Source: Sipunculus nudus (lineage: Eukaryota; Annelida; Sipuncula; Golfingiida; Sipunculidae). From it: DNA of 64,000 nt. The first letter of the stretch is position 1; every line of letters begins with the position of its first letter. Of the stretch, positions 23,515-34,620 are shown one piece after another. The DNA is taken from positions 11,965,508-12,029,507 of the forward strand of contig CM049313.1 of the NCBI GenBank assembly GCA_026874595.1. Reading direction: 5' to 3'. The notes under the pieces were generated by a model, which was not told the DNA's origin, made no database searches, and saw nothing but the letters and a program-made list of their open reading frames with translations. A program made the position numbers and the translations under genes.

Positions 23515-23541
23515 ACTAGCAATTTCCCGTGCTACGCACGG
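23515..23541 (-). mobile_element. Helitron-type 3' terminus
   Basis: On the minus strand a perfect 6-bp stem with 3-base loop (plus-strand ccgtgctacgcacgg, 23527-23541) is followed after 7 bases by CTAGT (plus actag, 23515-23519). A short hairpin just before CTRRT is the defining 3' end of Helitrons. The body would extend to higher coordinates. I could not identify a 5' TC end or a Rep/helicase remnant, so only the terminus is called. Confidence 0.55.
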
Positions 23542-25310
23542 TTTGGGACGATCACGACAATTCGTTCGTGGTTTCGGGAATCCACCGGAAATCCGAAGGT
23601 ACGGACAATAACACAAATCGCGTTACGCTATTAATATAAATTTTCAATTGGAGAAGTTAATATGATAAATGAAATCACATTTTTATGAAAATATATTATG
23701 TTGAATATCGCTGTTTAAAGTTGCCCTCGGATTTTTCTTGCGACTGTCGTATAATCGCACCGTGTAAAAAGCTGGTGACACATTCCAACGTGTGTTGCAT
23801 CCGATCATCGCATCCGTTCATCGCATCAATTTAAAAATATTGGACACTATATTTTCAGTTGAACAAGTTATCGGTTGAACGGTTATCAGCTGCAATCAGC
23901 GCATGCGTTTATCAGAGACCTTGAGGCCTGCTCGAATTTTGCGATGAACTCATTCATTATACGCACAGGGGATTCCATTTCATGACGTGAAATTGGGGAC
24001 GCCCTCTCTTCCATTAACAAAATATGAGTATTAAAGTTCATTGTTTGGGAATTACCCTAGGGAAGCATCATCATAACTATAACACTCAACACGCATATTA
24101 TTATGTATCACTGAAAATTGCAACAATGAATTTGATGCAATAAAAATTGATATTTAAAGGGTCCTATCCCAAATTAATTTAATTAATACATAATCCTTTG
24201 TAATATTTTACTGAAATATCATTTAGGGTTACAGGCATAAATCTTAATCAGAATGAACAAAACAACTTATTGTCACCTGTTTGACGCTTGTGTCGTATGT
24301 TGCCTCATGGTTGCTGTCCTTTGATCGCATCTGGAAGACGATTGCGTCAAACCCAATAAACACTGGTATGTTAGACCTTCCGACACGATTTTTGTCGCAA
24401 GTGACTCGCTTATTTGTCGAAGAACCTGGACCCGGTATATATGCACTCAAGCTTATCAGGTCAGGTGAGAGGGGTCGCAGGAAGGAGCCCTCAGCGTGCG
24501 ACCCACCATTCGCAAGAAAGGCTTGCAAAACAATTCTTTCAAAGATCCCCCTTATGAGAAGGGATCGCCGATGGAGATTATATCGGGCCGGTGACCACGA
24601 ATGTACGATAACCCCAGAGAGGTCCGTGTCTGTGACGCGGTGTTGTAAATATAAACAGAAACTTGTACATGTGCTTCCATTGATAGTTTACGTGATACAG
24701 CTGCTGCCAAAATGAAGACATGAATGCACGATGATAGTGCAGGGATACTTGTGGTCTTTTAAACATTATGCAAAAGTATTACCTTCATGAATTGGGGGAT
24801 TGACCATTAATGCATGCTGAAATAAGAACTGAGCCCCAAGGGATCGAGAGTCGCATATAGTTAACATTTACTGATCACCCAAGTGAGGCGTTGACTAGGT
24901 CAAATGTCAGGTCAAACATGCTTTAGTCTGTACTTACTGGCAGGGTAATATCATTGGCTCAACAGACCTTTGACCCCGTACGGAGGTTGAAAAGATTCCT
25001 AAACAATGTATTAACCATTCAGAGATTTAACTGAAGTGTCACAAAAACTACAATTAAAGAAAGGTGTGCATAGGAGCTGAATGAAAGTGCATTTAGACTA
25101 CAGAGAATAGAGTTGTCATGTAATCAAGGCTAACCAATTAGTCTTTGTATAAATACCCGGCAACTCAGGTAAGATAAATACTTGACACTTGATTACACAA
25201 TTAACATCGAGTACCGATTTACATGAAAAATTGTACCTTACATACTATATATAATCATGATGAAATAGTGATTGAGAATTGTAATAAAGGACTGGCCCTT
25301 ATTACATTAC
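23542..25310. other. No gene recognised; possible Helitron body and long open frame
   Basis: Some of this may be the body of the element ending at 23515. Around 24240-24720 the base composition rises in G+C and frames are open on both strands (plus 24281-24715, 144 codons; minus 24244-24528, 94 codons). Neither translation resembles a known family. 24870-24990 has scattered aggtca-type words. Confidence 0.4.
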
Positions 25311-25314
25311 AACG

Positions 25315-25500
25315 GGGTCATTCGGTTTAAAAGACTTGAATACCCTGGAATTTTCACTCACCTTTAAAATGGTCTTATGAGGCGTACGGTTATGTAGAAG
25401 ACTCGTTGGTTCGAGACTTGTTCAATCATCATGTCTTTGCATGTTCTCTACTAATATTTCACACCTCTCTCATTTATTCCACATGTAGCACAATGAACAG
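25315..25500 (+). repeat. Dispersed repeat, paralogue of 12150-12345
   Basis: Same motif order as 12150-12345 (ggtttaaaagacttg, ttttcactcacc, cacctctctcattta). Here it runs straight into a piece of the duplicated protein-like block, whereas at 12 kb the block lies ~600 bp away on the opposite strand. Confidence 0.75.
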
Positions 25501-25600
25501 AGGAAAACCAGTCAGTGCATTTACCGGTGTTTCACAAATCCAGACCTGGCCGTTCTGGTAACCAGGCAGTACCAAACGTGAGGAAGAGAGCAGGGCCAAG
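25500..25600 (+). pseudogene. Fragment C of the duplicated protein-like block
   Basis: gaggaaaaccagtcagtgca through ctggtaaccaggcagtacca and gagagcagggcca matches the reverse strand of block B around 14964-15070, at about 85% by eye. Only about 100 bp survive and the reading frame is too short to be informative. Its value is to show that blocks A and B belong to a dispersed family. Confidence 0.7.
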
Positions 25601-25859
25601 GTGTTTATGTTAACTTACTAAGTTAACTTATGGCCCATCACCTAACCATTAGTGGCCAGTCTTGCGGTCTCGCCCCCGTGTACAGGGCCCTGCATGATGA
25701 AGGATTGAACCTCGACATGAGATACTTCTTTTTTGTTTGAGCATTAGAGTCTGCAAGGAAAGAGACAGTTTTATACAGATTAAAACAGCTGGAGAATATA
25801 ATGGATTCTGCATTTAAAAAGTCGACCGCAAATGTGCTGGGTCATAACAACCCCAGAAA

Positions 25860-26030
25860 GGCGCACTCGTTTGTGATTGAAGCATGACTGTGGGGCACAG
25901 TCTCCCCATTAAGCCTGCAGAGTGCTCATCCTGGGTGGGGGCCGACCGTTGAAAATCACACCGCCTCGGCTAGGATTCAAACTCATGGCTTTTGAGTCCT
26001 GTGCTCTATTCCTGAGCCACATACGCCAGT
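25860..26030 (-). mobile_element. tRNA-derived SINE
   Basis: On the minus strand the sequence begins ggcgtatgtggctcagga, with a pol III A-box-like tggctcaggaatagagca (plus 26002-26019) and a B-box-like gagtttgaatcc (plus 25973-25984) at tRNA-like spacing. A gctc/gagc D-arm-like stem is present. The downstream body (gcggtgtgattttcaacggt and on to about 25860) is not tRNA. It is too diverged for a working tRNA, and a tRNA-derived SINE is the most likely reading. Its 3' end and target duplication are not visible. Confidence 0.5.
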
Positions 26031-26276
26031 AGTTGTTGATCACTTGGTGTCACTGCTGTGTACACTTTACAGCGTTGTGCGACTTTTTGGCATCTGGCCA
26101 GTTAATTCCCACATCTCACGAATATCCCTTATCGTTACTGTGCTTTATTATCAAACAGGAACCAACTCCATCTGGCAGATGTTACAAGCATATTTGAGAT
26201 CATATAAAATAACTTACTCACTATCCATGTCCGTTTAAAGTTCGACGAAGGTGGGTTTTGCGGGCATGATTCTGCA

Positions 26277-26292
26277 ATATATATATATATAT

Positions 26293-26326
<34 letters not shown>

Positions 26327-26328
26327 CA
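26277..26328. repeat. (AT)n microsatellite
   Basis: About 50 bp of alternating A and T with a small palindromic interruption (tattatatatta). Confidence 0.95.
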
Positions 26329-26450
26329 AATAGATACAATAATATACATGGAAGAACAGGCTCTTGAGCTCCTCTGTTCCTTACGAGGCCGCTGTGACGT
26401 ACAAGTATTACCAGTAACATGATCAAACAGCTATGAGTCACGAGTGCGTA

Positions 26451-26472
26451 TGGGGGGGGGGGGGGGGGGGGG
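26451..26472. repeat. Poly-G run
   Basis: Run of about 22 G on the plus strand. Comparable G or C runs occur near 9627, 15989, 39066, 59400, 61147 and 61674; their exact lengths are likely unreliable in any assembly. Confidence 0.9.
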
Positions 26473-26474
26473 TC

Positions 26475-28926
26475 ATCGGTGGTATGACCCATATAAATGG
26501 GGAATTCTACACACCACAGACACGCAGATGTGGAAGACACCGGGCCTTTGTGACAACAGGTTACAAAATAACATGATAGGAAGCGAGCTCCCGCCTATAA
26601 CGTAGTTCTAAAACAAAATTGAACTCTACAGATGTGCATAATTAAATTAGGAATCGGATAAGACAGCATAAAAATAAAGTGGTTACGTGCATCAAAGAAT
26701 CTTAAAAACAGATGTCTACCAACATGGACTAATCTACAGATAACGCTTAGACAGTTAAGGCATGCAAAATCCAAGATGGTTTGCTGCCTGGTGGTCGCAT
26801 TTGATTTTTAATTGCGATGAAATGTCACAGAACGCAATCCCACCAACCAGTATATAAAATTTCGCAGCAAAAACCAGAATTATTCTTGAGATATTACTTA
26901 TGAAATGAAACCTAACAGCGCCCGTCACCCACACTGGAACTAATGTGAGTTTGAAATGTTATTGTGCACATGCCCGCGCTGGGACCAATTGCTACAGTAA
27001 TTTAAGTGCAATTTATCAATATTTTTTAAAATAAAGGGCACAACACAGCCAAATGGACAAACAGTCTGACTGATCAACGTTCTTCTGATGTGTAAGGTAA
27101 AATTTATATCAAAATTTGACTGCAGGCAGTAGGTCCTGTAGATGGCGCCACCAATACTTTTTATTTTAAAATTGTCACTAGAACAGGGTCGGCAAAATTG
27201 TTCTGATGACAGCCACAGCCGTGACCCTGTCTGGGCTCTAGTATTACCGAGATGCGTAAAATAAATACGTGATTCCATTTACCGATAGACGTAACTCAAT
27301 GCCAGCTCTTATTACTGAAGCCCGGTAAAGTCCGTATGGTGAATCCCTGATATTTCATATTTAAGCGTCACAAGGCTCTTTGAGAATCTGGCGTTGCCCA
27401 CGTATTTGCATGTCAGGACGTTACACATTGTTAATGGCCTCGTTGATATAATAACGGCAACAGCGGTGCCACAGGCAATCGACAGATCCACGCGCTTGGT
27501 AATATTCGCAGTGAAATCATGTATTCAGGTAGTCCATGCTTGGTCCTTCATGTTTTATGATATATCTCTGCTAGACTAATATTACAGTCCATGGGCAAAA
27601 TATAGTGCATTGTAGACACTATCGCAAAGATTTTTTAACGATAGTTCAAGTTTTCTCAGCTCAGATGACATCGCTGTATTTGTGTACTAGTTCCCTGAGT
27701 TGTTAATTTCCCAGCGATGTATTACATTTTGACTGCGTAGGTCGCATGTACACTTGAATATCTCACTATGGGCCAGACTGACTGACTTAGCCAGAGTTTT
27801 GTTACATTTTGTTCAATCAGGCCAACGTAGAACATCGATGGTCTGATTTGCGGTAAATGTAAACCTGCTACCAGTGTGACTGGGGATTATATTTTTGAAA
27901 GTCTCACTGACGTCAATATATGCAAGGGTTAATAAAATAAGTAGCTAACTGGAAGCCCGCAATAGGCGATGACAGAATTAACCATGTTGGTTTTTATGAC
28001 GTTTCTTGGAAAGACCTTAGTTCAGCGAGGCAGGGTGGCAGTATCTGATCTAAGTGTTTAGGCACAGCAAGTGCACGTTTGGTGGCTCTGTGAGTAGGAG
28101 CTCTTAAGCATTGCATCGACTAGGCCAGTCCACCACAGCGGTTCTAAAGATTCCTAAGGTGTCATCGATACTTAGAAATGCAACTGGCTATTTCTGGAAC
28201 AGGAAAATAAAACAAATCTTGCAAAATTCACTGTTCGACGATCTGGTATATCGTATAAATTTCAACAATTGAACAAATGTATTAAAAACTATGGTATTTG
28301 GCTGCTTGGTGAGATATTCACCCCCAGTGGTGAGGTTTCATACACATTCAGTACCGTAAAGTATTGTTATCAATAGCAACGAAATCGGAAATTATAGTTC
28401 AGATTCTCTTCAGATTATTTTGTATGCGGAAAGCCGTAAAGGAGTAGTTTAGGAACATTAACATATTAATAGTGAACAAAACATCAGCTGAGCAGCCATG
28501 AACACTAAGAATACGGGGTGCCAAAATGGTTTTGCTCGACCGTGTGACCTTACTTGATGCTTCTACGCAACCTACCGGTACTTTCCCGGTGCTCTTTTTT
28601 TGTTGCAATTGATCCTCAAGTAGGAGATTCTAGGCCGTTCACTCTTTACAAGACTTGGTGACGACAATGCAGTAATGTACTGCGTCAGCGCTTTACAAAA
28701 GTAGCATGTAATGAATGAATTTCTATTGTGACCTCGACAATGTTTGAAACCATAACTCCACGGCAATATGCAGTGTTCGGTTGTGTACTAGGCTATAAAA
28801 TATAGCGTCCTGGTAGACACCATATCTAGAAGGTTTCTTTAGAAGGACATACAATTGTTCGAAACTGTGCTCAGTTGCATTGATTGATCATTTTCGAGGT
28901 TTTACGACTTTTATATATATAAACGT
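26475..28926. other. No gene recognised
   Basis: Several frames of 60-112 codons are open (for example 26940-27278 minus) but none has recognisable motifs. A ctcagctcagatgac string at 27655, and again near 31157, may be a relic of the ttagctc repeat family. Confidence 0.5.
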
Positions 28927-30993
28927 ATTTTTATGCCCCCGCCAAAAAGTGGCCAGGGCATATAGTTTTACCCATGTCCGTCCTTCTGTCCTTCCGTCAT
29001 TCCGAAATCAAACAGTTGTACGGACTTTTTTTCGCAATGACTGCAGATATTGGCCTGATTTTTTATGTGTAGGCAGATAATGACCAGTTACAGATCGAGT
29101 TCGCGTTTCGTCCCGATTGACCTACTTTTGACCGTTTTACGGCTCCTAAACTTAGAAAATTTCATGAAAAAATAGATATTTTCATGACAAATACACATGT
29201 ATGGACTTTTGTAGCAATGCCTGCAGATATTGGCCTGAATTTTGGTGTGTGGGCAGATAATGACCAGTTACAGATCGAGTTCGCGTTTCGTCCAGGTTGA
29301 CCTATTTTGACCATTTTACGGCTCCTAAACATAGAAAATTTCATGAAAATTTCAATTTTCATGACAAATACACATGTACAGACTTTTTCGCAGTGCCTGC
29401 GGATATTGGCCTGAATTTTTTATGTGTGGGCAGATAATGACCAGTTACAGATCGAGTTTACGTTTTGTCCCAGTTGACCTCTTTTTGACTATTTGACCGT
29501 GCCCTAACATAGAAAATTTCATAAAAAATATAAATTTTCATGACAAGTGCACATGTACGGACTTTTTATTTTGCAATGCCTGTAGAAACGGGCCTGATTT
29601 TTGGTGTGTTGGCAGATAATGACCAGTTACAGATCGAGTTCGTTTTGTCCCAGTTGACCTACTTTTGACCATTTGACTGCTCCTGAACAAAGAAAGTTTC
29701 ATGAAAAATAGAAATTTTTATAGCAAATGCACATGTACGGATTTTTTTCCGCAATGCCTGCAGATACTGCCCTGATTTTTTATGTGTGGGCAGATAATGA
29801 CCAGTTACAGATCGAGTTCGCGTTTCGTCCCGGTTGACCTACTTTTGATTGTTTTACGGCTCCTAAACATAGAAAATTTCATGAAAAATATAAATTTTCA
29901 TGACAAATGTACATGTACAGCCGTTTTTCGCCTTCAGCTCATAGGCTGTAGCTATTGTCGTCACCCAAGCTGTCTGTCTGTCTGTCCGTCCATCTGTCCG
30001 TCCGGTGTCCGTCCGTCCATCCGTTCCGCGTCTGTTAACTTTTACCTTGTGAGCGGGATATCTCAAAAAGGATTCACCGTTGGAATTTTATTTCATCAGT
30101 GAAGATGTATATCGATAAAATCTCGGTCAAGTTTCAAGATGGGTGATCTTGACCGATTTTTCTACATTTTAGTACTGATTATAGAAAAACACTCAGAAGC
30201 TTATATCTCAGGAACTATTGTGTGGATTTTTACAAAACTTACTATGATCATTGGGGCTGATGGTCTGTACGTGCTGCACAATTTTGGTGGCGCCACCTGC
30301 AATTTCTGATTTTTTAAATGAAATTTTATCGTATTTTTCAATGTTGGCCTTTTGTGCAGGATATCTCCAAAGGTATTCAACACTTCATTTCTTCAGTGCT
30401 ATTGTATTATATTTACAAAATCTTGGTCAGGTTCAAAGATGGGTGATCTTGACCTACTTTTCAAGGTCACAGAGCTTAGTATAGAAAAAAAACTTAGGAG
30501 CTTATTTCTCAGGAAGCATTTGTGGATTTTTATGAAACATGGTACATACCTCTCCAATTTAAATTTATAACTGATTATCAGCTTTTGCTAATATTCTAGT
30601 TTCGCAATGCAATGCTTACAGATACTGGCCTAATGTTTGGTCTGAGGGCGCATAATGACCACCCTAACAGATAGAGTTCGCGTTTCGTCCTTGTTTACCT
30701 ATTTCTGACCATATGACAGATCTTGAACATAGAAAATTTCATGAAAGACAGATATTTTATGAAACATGCACATGTATGGACTTTTTTTTTTCACAATGCC
30801 TGCAGATACTGGCTTGATTTTTGGTGTGTTGCTTGATAATGACCCGTTACAGATCGAGTTTGCATTTTGCCCTTGTTGACCTGATTTTGACGATACAACA
30901 CCTCCTTACCTTAAATTTTTTTTTTACAAAATTTAACAAATGTTTCTAATTTGCCCCAGGCGGGTGCATTCGTGTCGTTCCGACACATCTAGT
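28927..30993 (+). mobile_element. Pearl/HINE element 1 with ~180-bp satellite core
   Basis: Starts atttttatgcccccgcc, where tatgccccc...gggcata forms a hairpin. It ends with the hairpin gtgtcgttccgacac (30972-30986), then at and CTAGT (30989-30993). The terminal words tgcccccgcc and ggcgggtgca are inverted relative to each other. The core is a tandem array of about seven ~179-bp units, marked by gataatgaccagttacagat near 29073, 29252, 29431, 29611 and 29790, and in diverged form near 30645 and 30830. These are the features described for bivalve 'pearl' elements, now viewed as Helentron-associated interspersed elements. It carries no protein. A second element is inserted into the array at 29924-30600. 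Confidence 0.88.
29924..30600 (+). mobile_element. HINE-like element of a second family, nested
   Basis: Inserted into the satellite array of the 28927-30993 element: the flanks acatgtacagccg and ttcgcaatgc are array sequence. It starts tttttcgccttcagctcata with ctattgtcgtcacccaagct and a gtctgtctgtccgtcc run. It ends with a hairpin-capable atcagcttttgctaatatt followed by CTAGT (30596-30600). It contains two diverged units around cttgtgagcgggatatct or tttgtgcaggatatctc and gatgggtgatcttgacc. The better copy of the same family is at 41021-41757. No coding content. Confidence 0.82.
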
Positions 30994-32495
30994 TTTACTT
31001 TTTATATAAGACCGTTAGTGGCAGCACGTAATTCTAATATCGCATTACCATCTCTCCATCTCAGTCATTATTGATATGAAACCTACTTAATATTTTTTAT
31101 GTGGGTTTTCATTTAAAATACGGTATATAGTTCTGATTAAGCCATGGCAAAGTTTATCTCAGCTCAGATGACTGCATTTTATGCACATATTGTAAGAATG
31201 TGCATTATTTATGCGTCTCGATCAAAGTAGAAATGTTTAAAGAAAGTTGCTAAACCAGTTCTAACCAGAATATTCGTCGACATACCATACAGATGTTGAA
31301 GCTTATGTAGGATTTATAGCTTCATATTTTATGAATGGAATGGTTGCATGGTATGTTTCAGTTTACTGGTGTAGTAAAAAATTACGGCTGGTCAGTTGGT
31401 AACAAGGAACAAATCTAAACTTTTGCACATAGAAATGTTTAATTAAAATTTTGAGGCTGACTCTTAGCAACTTCTCCAGCCAGTAATGAAATGCTAAAAT
31501 GACAGAAAGCTGAAGTTGATACAAATTTCGTGTCTCATAATAGTAAATGATAAAATGACAGCAACGTAAAGTTGATAGATACAATTTTATGTCACAGATA
31601 TCACAGATTATGTCACATGACTCCTGGGTCACTCAGAATAAAAAAAAAGCATTAAATGCCTCCTCCAAATACATATAGTCCTATAGAGATGGTCCTTTAA
31701 AATCATATATTCTATGACGCATAAGCTGAACTGGTTTATTTTACTTTGTGTATTTTTCGGGAAACAAAGCACATAATGCCAAGTTTGTCGCCGATACCAT
31801 TAATCAGCATCTGATAAATCTTGTCTGTTCCATTTGCAGTTTGATGCAGTTTGACCAAAAATAATATCTTTCATTATATCTCTGCAAAATTTATCTTTTG
31901 TTAAAGACTTCTTGCTTAGAGAAGTGTGTAATAGCCCCTTCATCTTGTCTCCCTTTTATGTCATAAACAATCATATTGTCTAGAATATAAATCCATTATC
32001 CGGTTCCTCATTTGCCTATTTTTGTCGTTAAAAACTTGTGAATTATTCATATTGTCTAGTGAACGTGATTAAATGTCCAGTGAACGTGTTCAATTAGCCA
32101 TCTGGCTTTTACCAATCGATCATATTGCCTGACCTTGTTATGTCATTATCTTGTTTATATGCCTTCATGTCACTTGTTTTCGGAAGATACGAAATCTCTG
32201 GCAAATACCATTTTGCATTCGCTAAACAGTCATAACACAGATTTTCATCTTTGCCAGTGTTTGTCTTTCATCGATGGATCATAATCCCTGGGGTATTATG
32301 TATTCATCCAATTCCTCAGTTGCTTTACCATTTTGCCATTTGCATTAACTGATGATATGCTTCGCTTTACATTTGCAAATTTGCATGGACGTTTCACCAT
32401 CTTTATTCTATAAATCAGAAGTATATGCTTATATGCGTCTTGACTGAAGAAATAAGTAAAACGTTCAGGCAGCGGATATATGCTACAATTAAAAA
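30994..32495. other. No gene recognised
   Basis: AT-rich and unclassified. An 89-codon minus-strand frame (31363-31632) has no family signature. Around 31950-32330 many attg/cattt words occur without a fixed period. Confidence 0.5.
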
Positions 32496-32499
32496 AAGA

Positions 32500-33310
32500 A
32501 AATCCAGCTAAACCAATATAATCTAGAAAACACAGGTTTAAACAGAGGTACCAAAAACTTTACCAGCACAACAAAAAAACAGAAACCTTGAAACCAAGTT
32601 TGTAAAAGAGGTAAGCTTATTAAACCAGCAAAATAAAAAAGCTCAGAAAACAGGTTTGTATTTGATGTACCCATATTTTACCAAAAAAAAAAACAACTTG
32701 GTAACCTGGTTTGTAAATGCCGTACCCAAATTTGATCAGAAAAAAAGGCTGGGAAACAGGCTTATTATGGAGGTACCCAAATTTTTTCAGCAAATCAAAA
32801 CAGCCTGGGAAAAACAGGTTCTCAATAGAGGTACCTAAGTTATACCAGCAAACAAAAAAATGAATGCCTTAGAAAACAGGATGTAATGAACTAATCCAAA
32901 CTTAACCAGCAAAAAACTGGGGAAAACAGGTTTTTAATAGACGTCCCTAAATTTTACCAGCAAAAAAAAGAAAAAAAAATGCGCCAAGAAAACAGGTTTG
33001 TAATAGAAGTACCCACATTTTACCAGCAAAACAAACTTGGAAAACAGATTTGTAATAGAGGTACCCAAATTATACCACCAACACGGCTGGGAAAACATGC
33101 TTGTAATGGAGGTTTCCAAATTTTACCAGGAAAACTAAAAAAGCATGGGGAAAACAGGTTGGTAATAAAAATATTCAAATATTACCAGCAAAAAAAAAAA
33201 AGCCCAGAAAACAGGTTTGTTAAAGAGGTACTTAAATTACACGAGAAAAAGAAATAAAAGTCTAGTAAAACAGGTTCGCAATAAAGGTACTCTCATATCA
33301 ACAGAAAAAA
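32500..33310. repeat. Tandem array, ~57-bp unit, about 14 copies
   Basis: The unit reads roughly aacaggtttgtaatagaggt, acccaaattttaccagca, then an A-rich tail and ggaa. Landmarks fall near 32529, 32593, 32649, 32703, 32754, 32814, 32875, 32925, 32991, 33042, 33093, 33152, 33209 and 33269 (steps of 50-66 bp). Length varies in the A-rich tail. Short open frames through it are repeat translations. Confidence 0.9.
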
Positions 33311-34380
33311 AAACCAGCAAAATATTACATTGTGCTAAATATTAATTCAGCTGCAAAACTGCCGGATGATTTTAAAATGACAAAGGTGTACAACTATTCC
33401 ACAAGAAAAAAGATGTATAAACTCTGATGTGGGGAAGACTTACCAAAACTATCCACCAAAATGTTGCCTTGAGTTAGAATTATCCCGCAGAAGAAACGCA
33501 TGTTGGAACGATGTTTTTTTTATCTTTTTCATTTATGAAAAGAAATAATTGTATAGCACAACAACTCACAAGTGTCTCATTTGTACCTTCACGTTGATGG
33601 TCTGACATTGCGACATAGTTTTGCCTTATTCAATAGTATCTTGCGTATTATTGTTCTGATTCCACCTTATCTTCTACCAAACATTTTTCATACAAGCAAA
33701 AACTTCAGCTTCAAAACTGTATTGCAAAACTAATCCTTACCTCTGATATGGGGATTAAAATATCTGAGTGACATTTTTTTACAAAACCTTCAAAAAACTG
33801 TCGCCTGAAGTAGAAATGCTATTCCAGCATCAAAGAAAACTTTCAACAGGTAGTGCTTACGTTTTTTCTTGTCATCTGGTAATCGGATTAAATAAAAGTC
33901 GGCCTTTCGCCTTTTCATTGTTTGGTTATCAACATTTTGCATCATGTCATTTAGGTTCGTAAACAGAGTAAAGCATCGACGTTTTGTTTTATTTTCTTTG
34001 CCTTCAATTCATGTTGCCTGGTGTATCTTGCTGGATCATCCATCAATGTTCACTCTTCCTGGTCTTGTACAAACAATCATGTTTTCGAAAAATCTCTTCA
34101 ATCAGTTGCTCATTTTCCTTTCGTTCGTCAGTTGTCCCTACACTTATACGAAGAGCATACACAGGAAAGTAGGTTTTTTTCTTTTTTATACATTTTTTGC
34201 AAAGAGTTTATGGTCAAGGAAATCTTGCTTTGTCATTTCTTGCAGTATTATAAATGCTTTTCTTTCTGACCAAGTTAATCTCAAATAGGCACCATATTTT
34301 CATTTAATCTTATTGTTAAAACAGCAGGAACCTTCAATCACCCAAACATTAGTTAAATTGTAATTTTAACTTTTCAATTT
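33311..34380. other. No gene recognised
   Basis: T-rich sequence. Three overlapping plus-strand frames (33944-34288 and neighbours) are open by composition only. Confidence 0.5.
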
Positions 34381-34620
34381 TTAGCTCGCCGAAGATCAGG
34401 AGAGCTTACGCCGACTTCCGGTGTCGGCGACGTCCGTAGACACTCCTGGTTAAAGTTGTTTTTTTTGTCATGTTTATAGCTCGGCAGCCACTGACCGTAT
34501 TGCATTCATATCACACATATGTAATTTATTGGTTCCTTATTAATCCCACCATTATGGTGGATCGAAAGGAGTAGCTGCTTGTTTCGCTATTAGATGTGAT
34601 GGGACACGATGCATGTAGGA
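34381..34620 (+). repeat. ttagctcgcc repeat fragment with 5' hairpin
   Basis: Begins ttagctcgccgaagatcagg. A perfect 7-bp stem (cgccgac 34409-34415; gtcggcg 34423-34429) lies just inside, as in the other pearl-like 5' ends here. Downstream gctcggcagccactgaccgt is typical of the family's body. The 3' end is not found. Confidence 0.55.

Noticed and set aside
25860-26030. Functional tRNA gene
   Set aside because: A/B-box words are present but the arms do not pair well enough for a tRNA and the sequence continues into a non-tRNA body.
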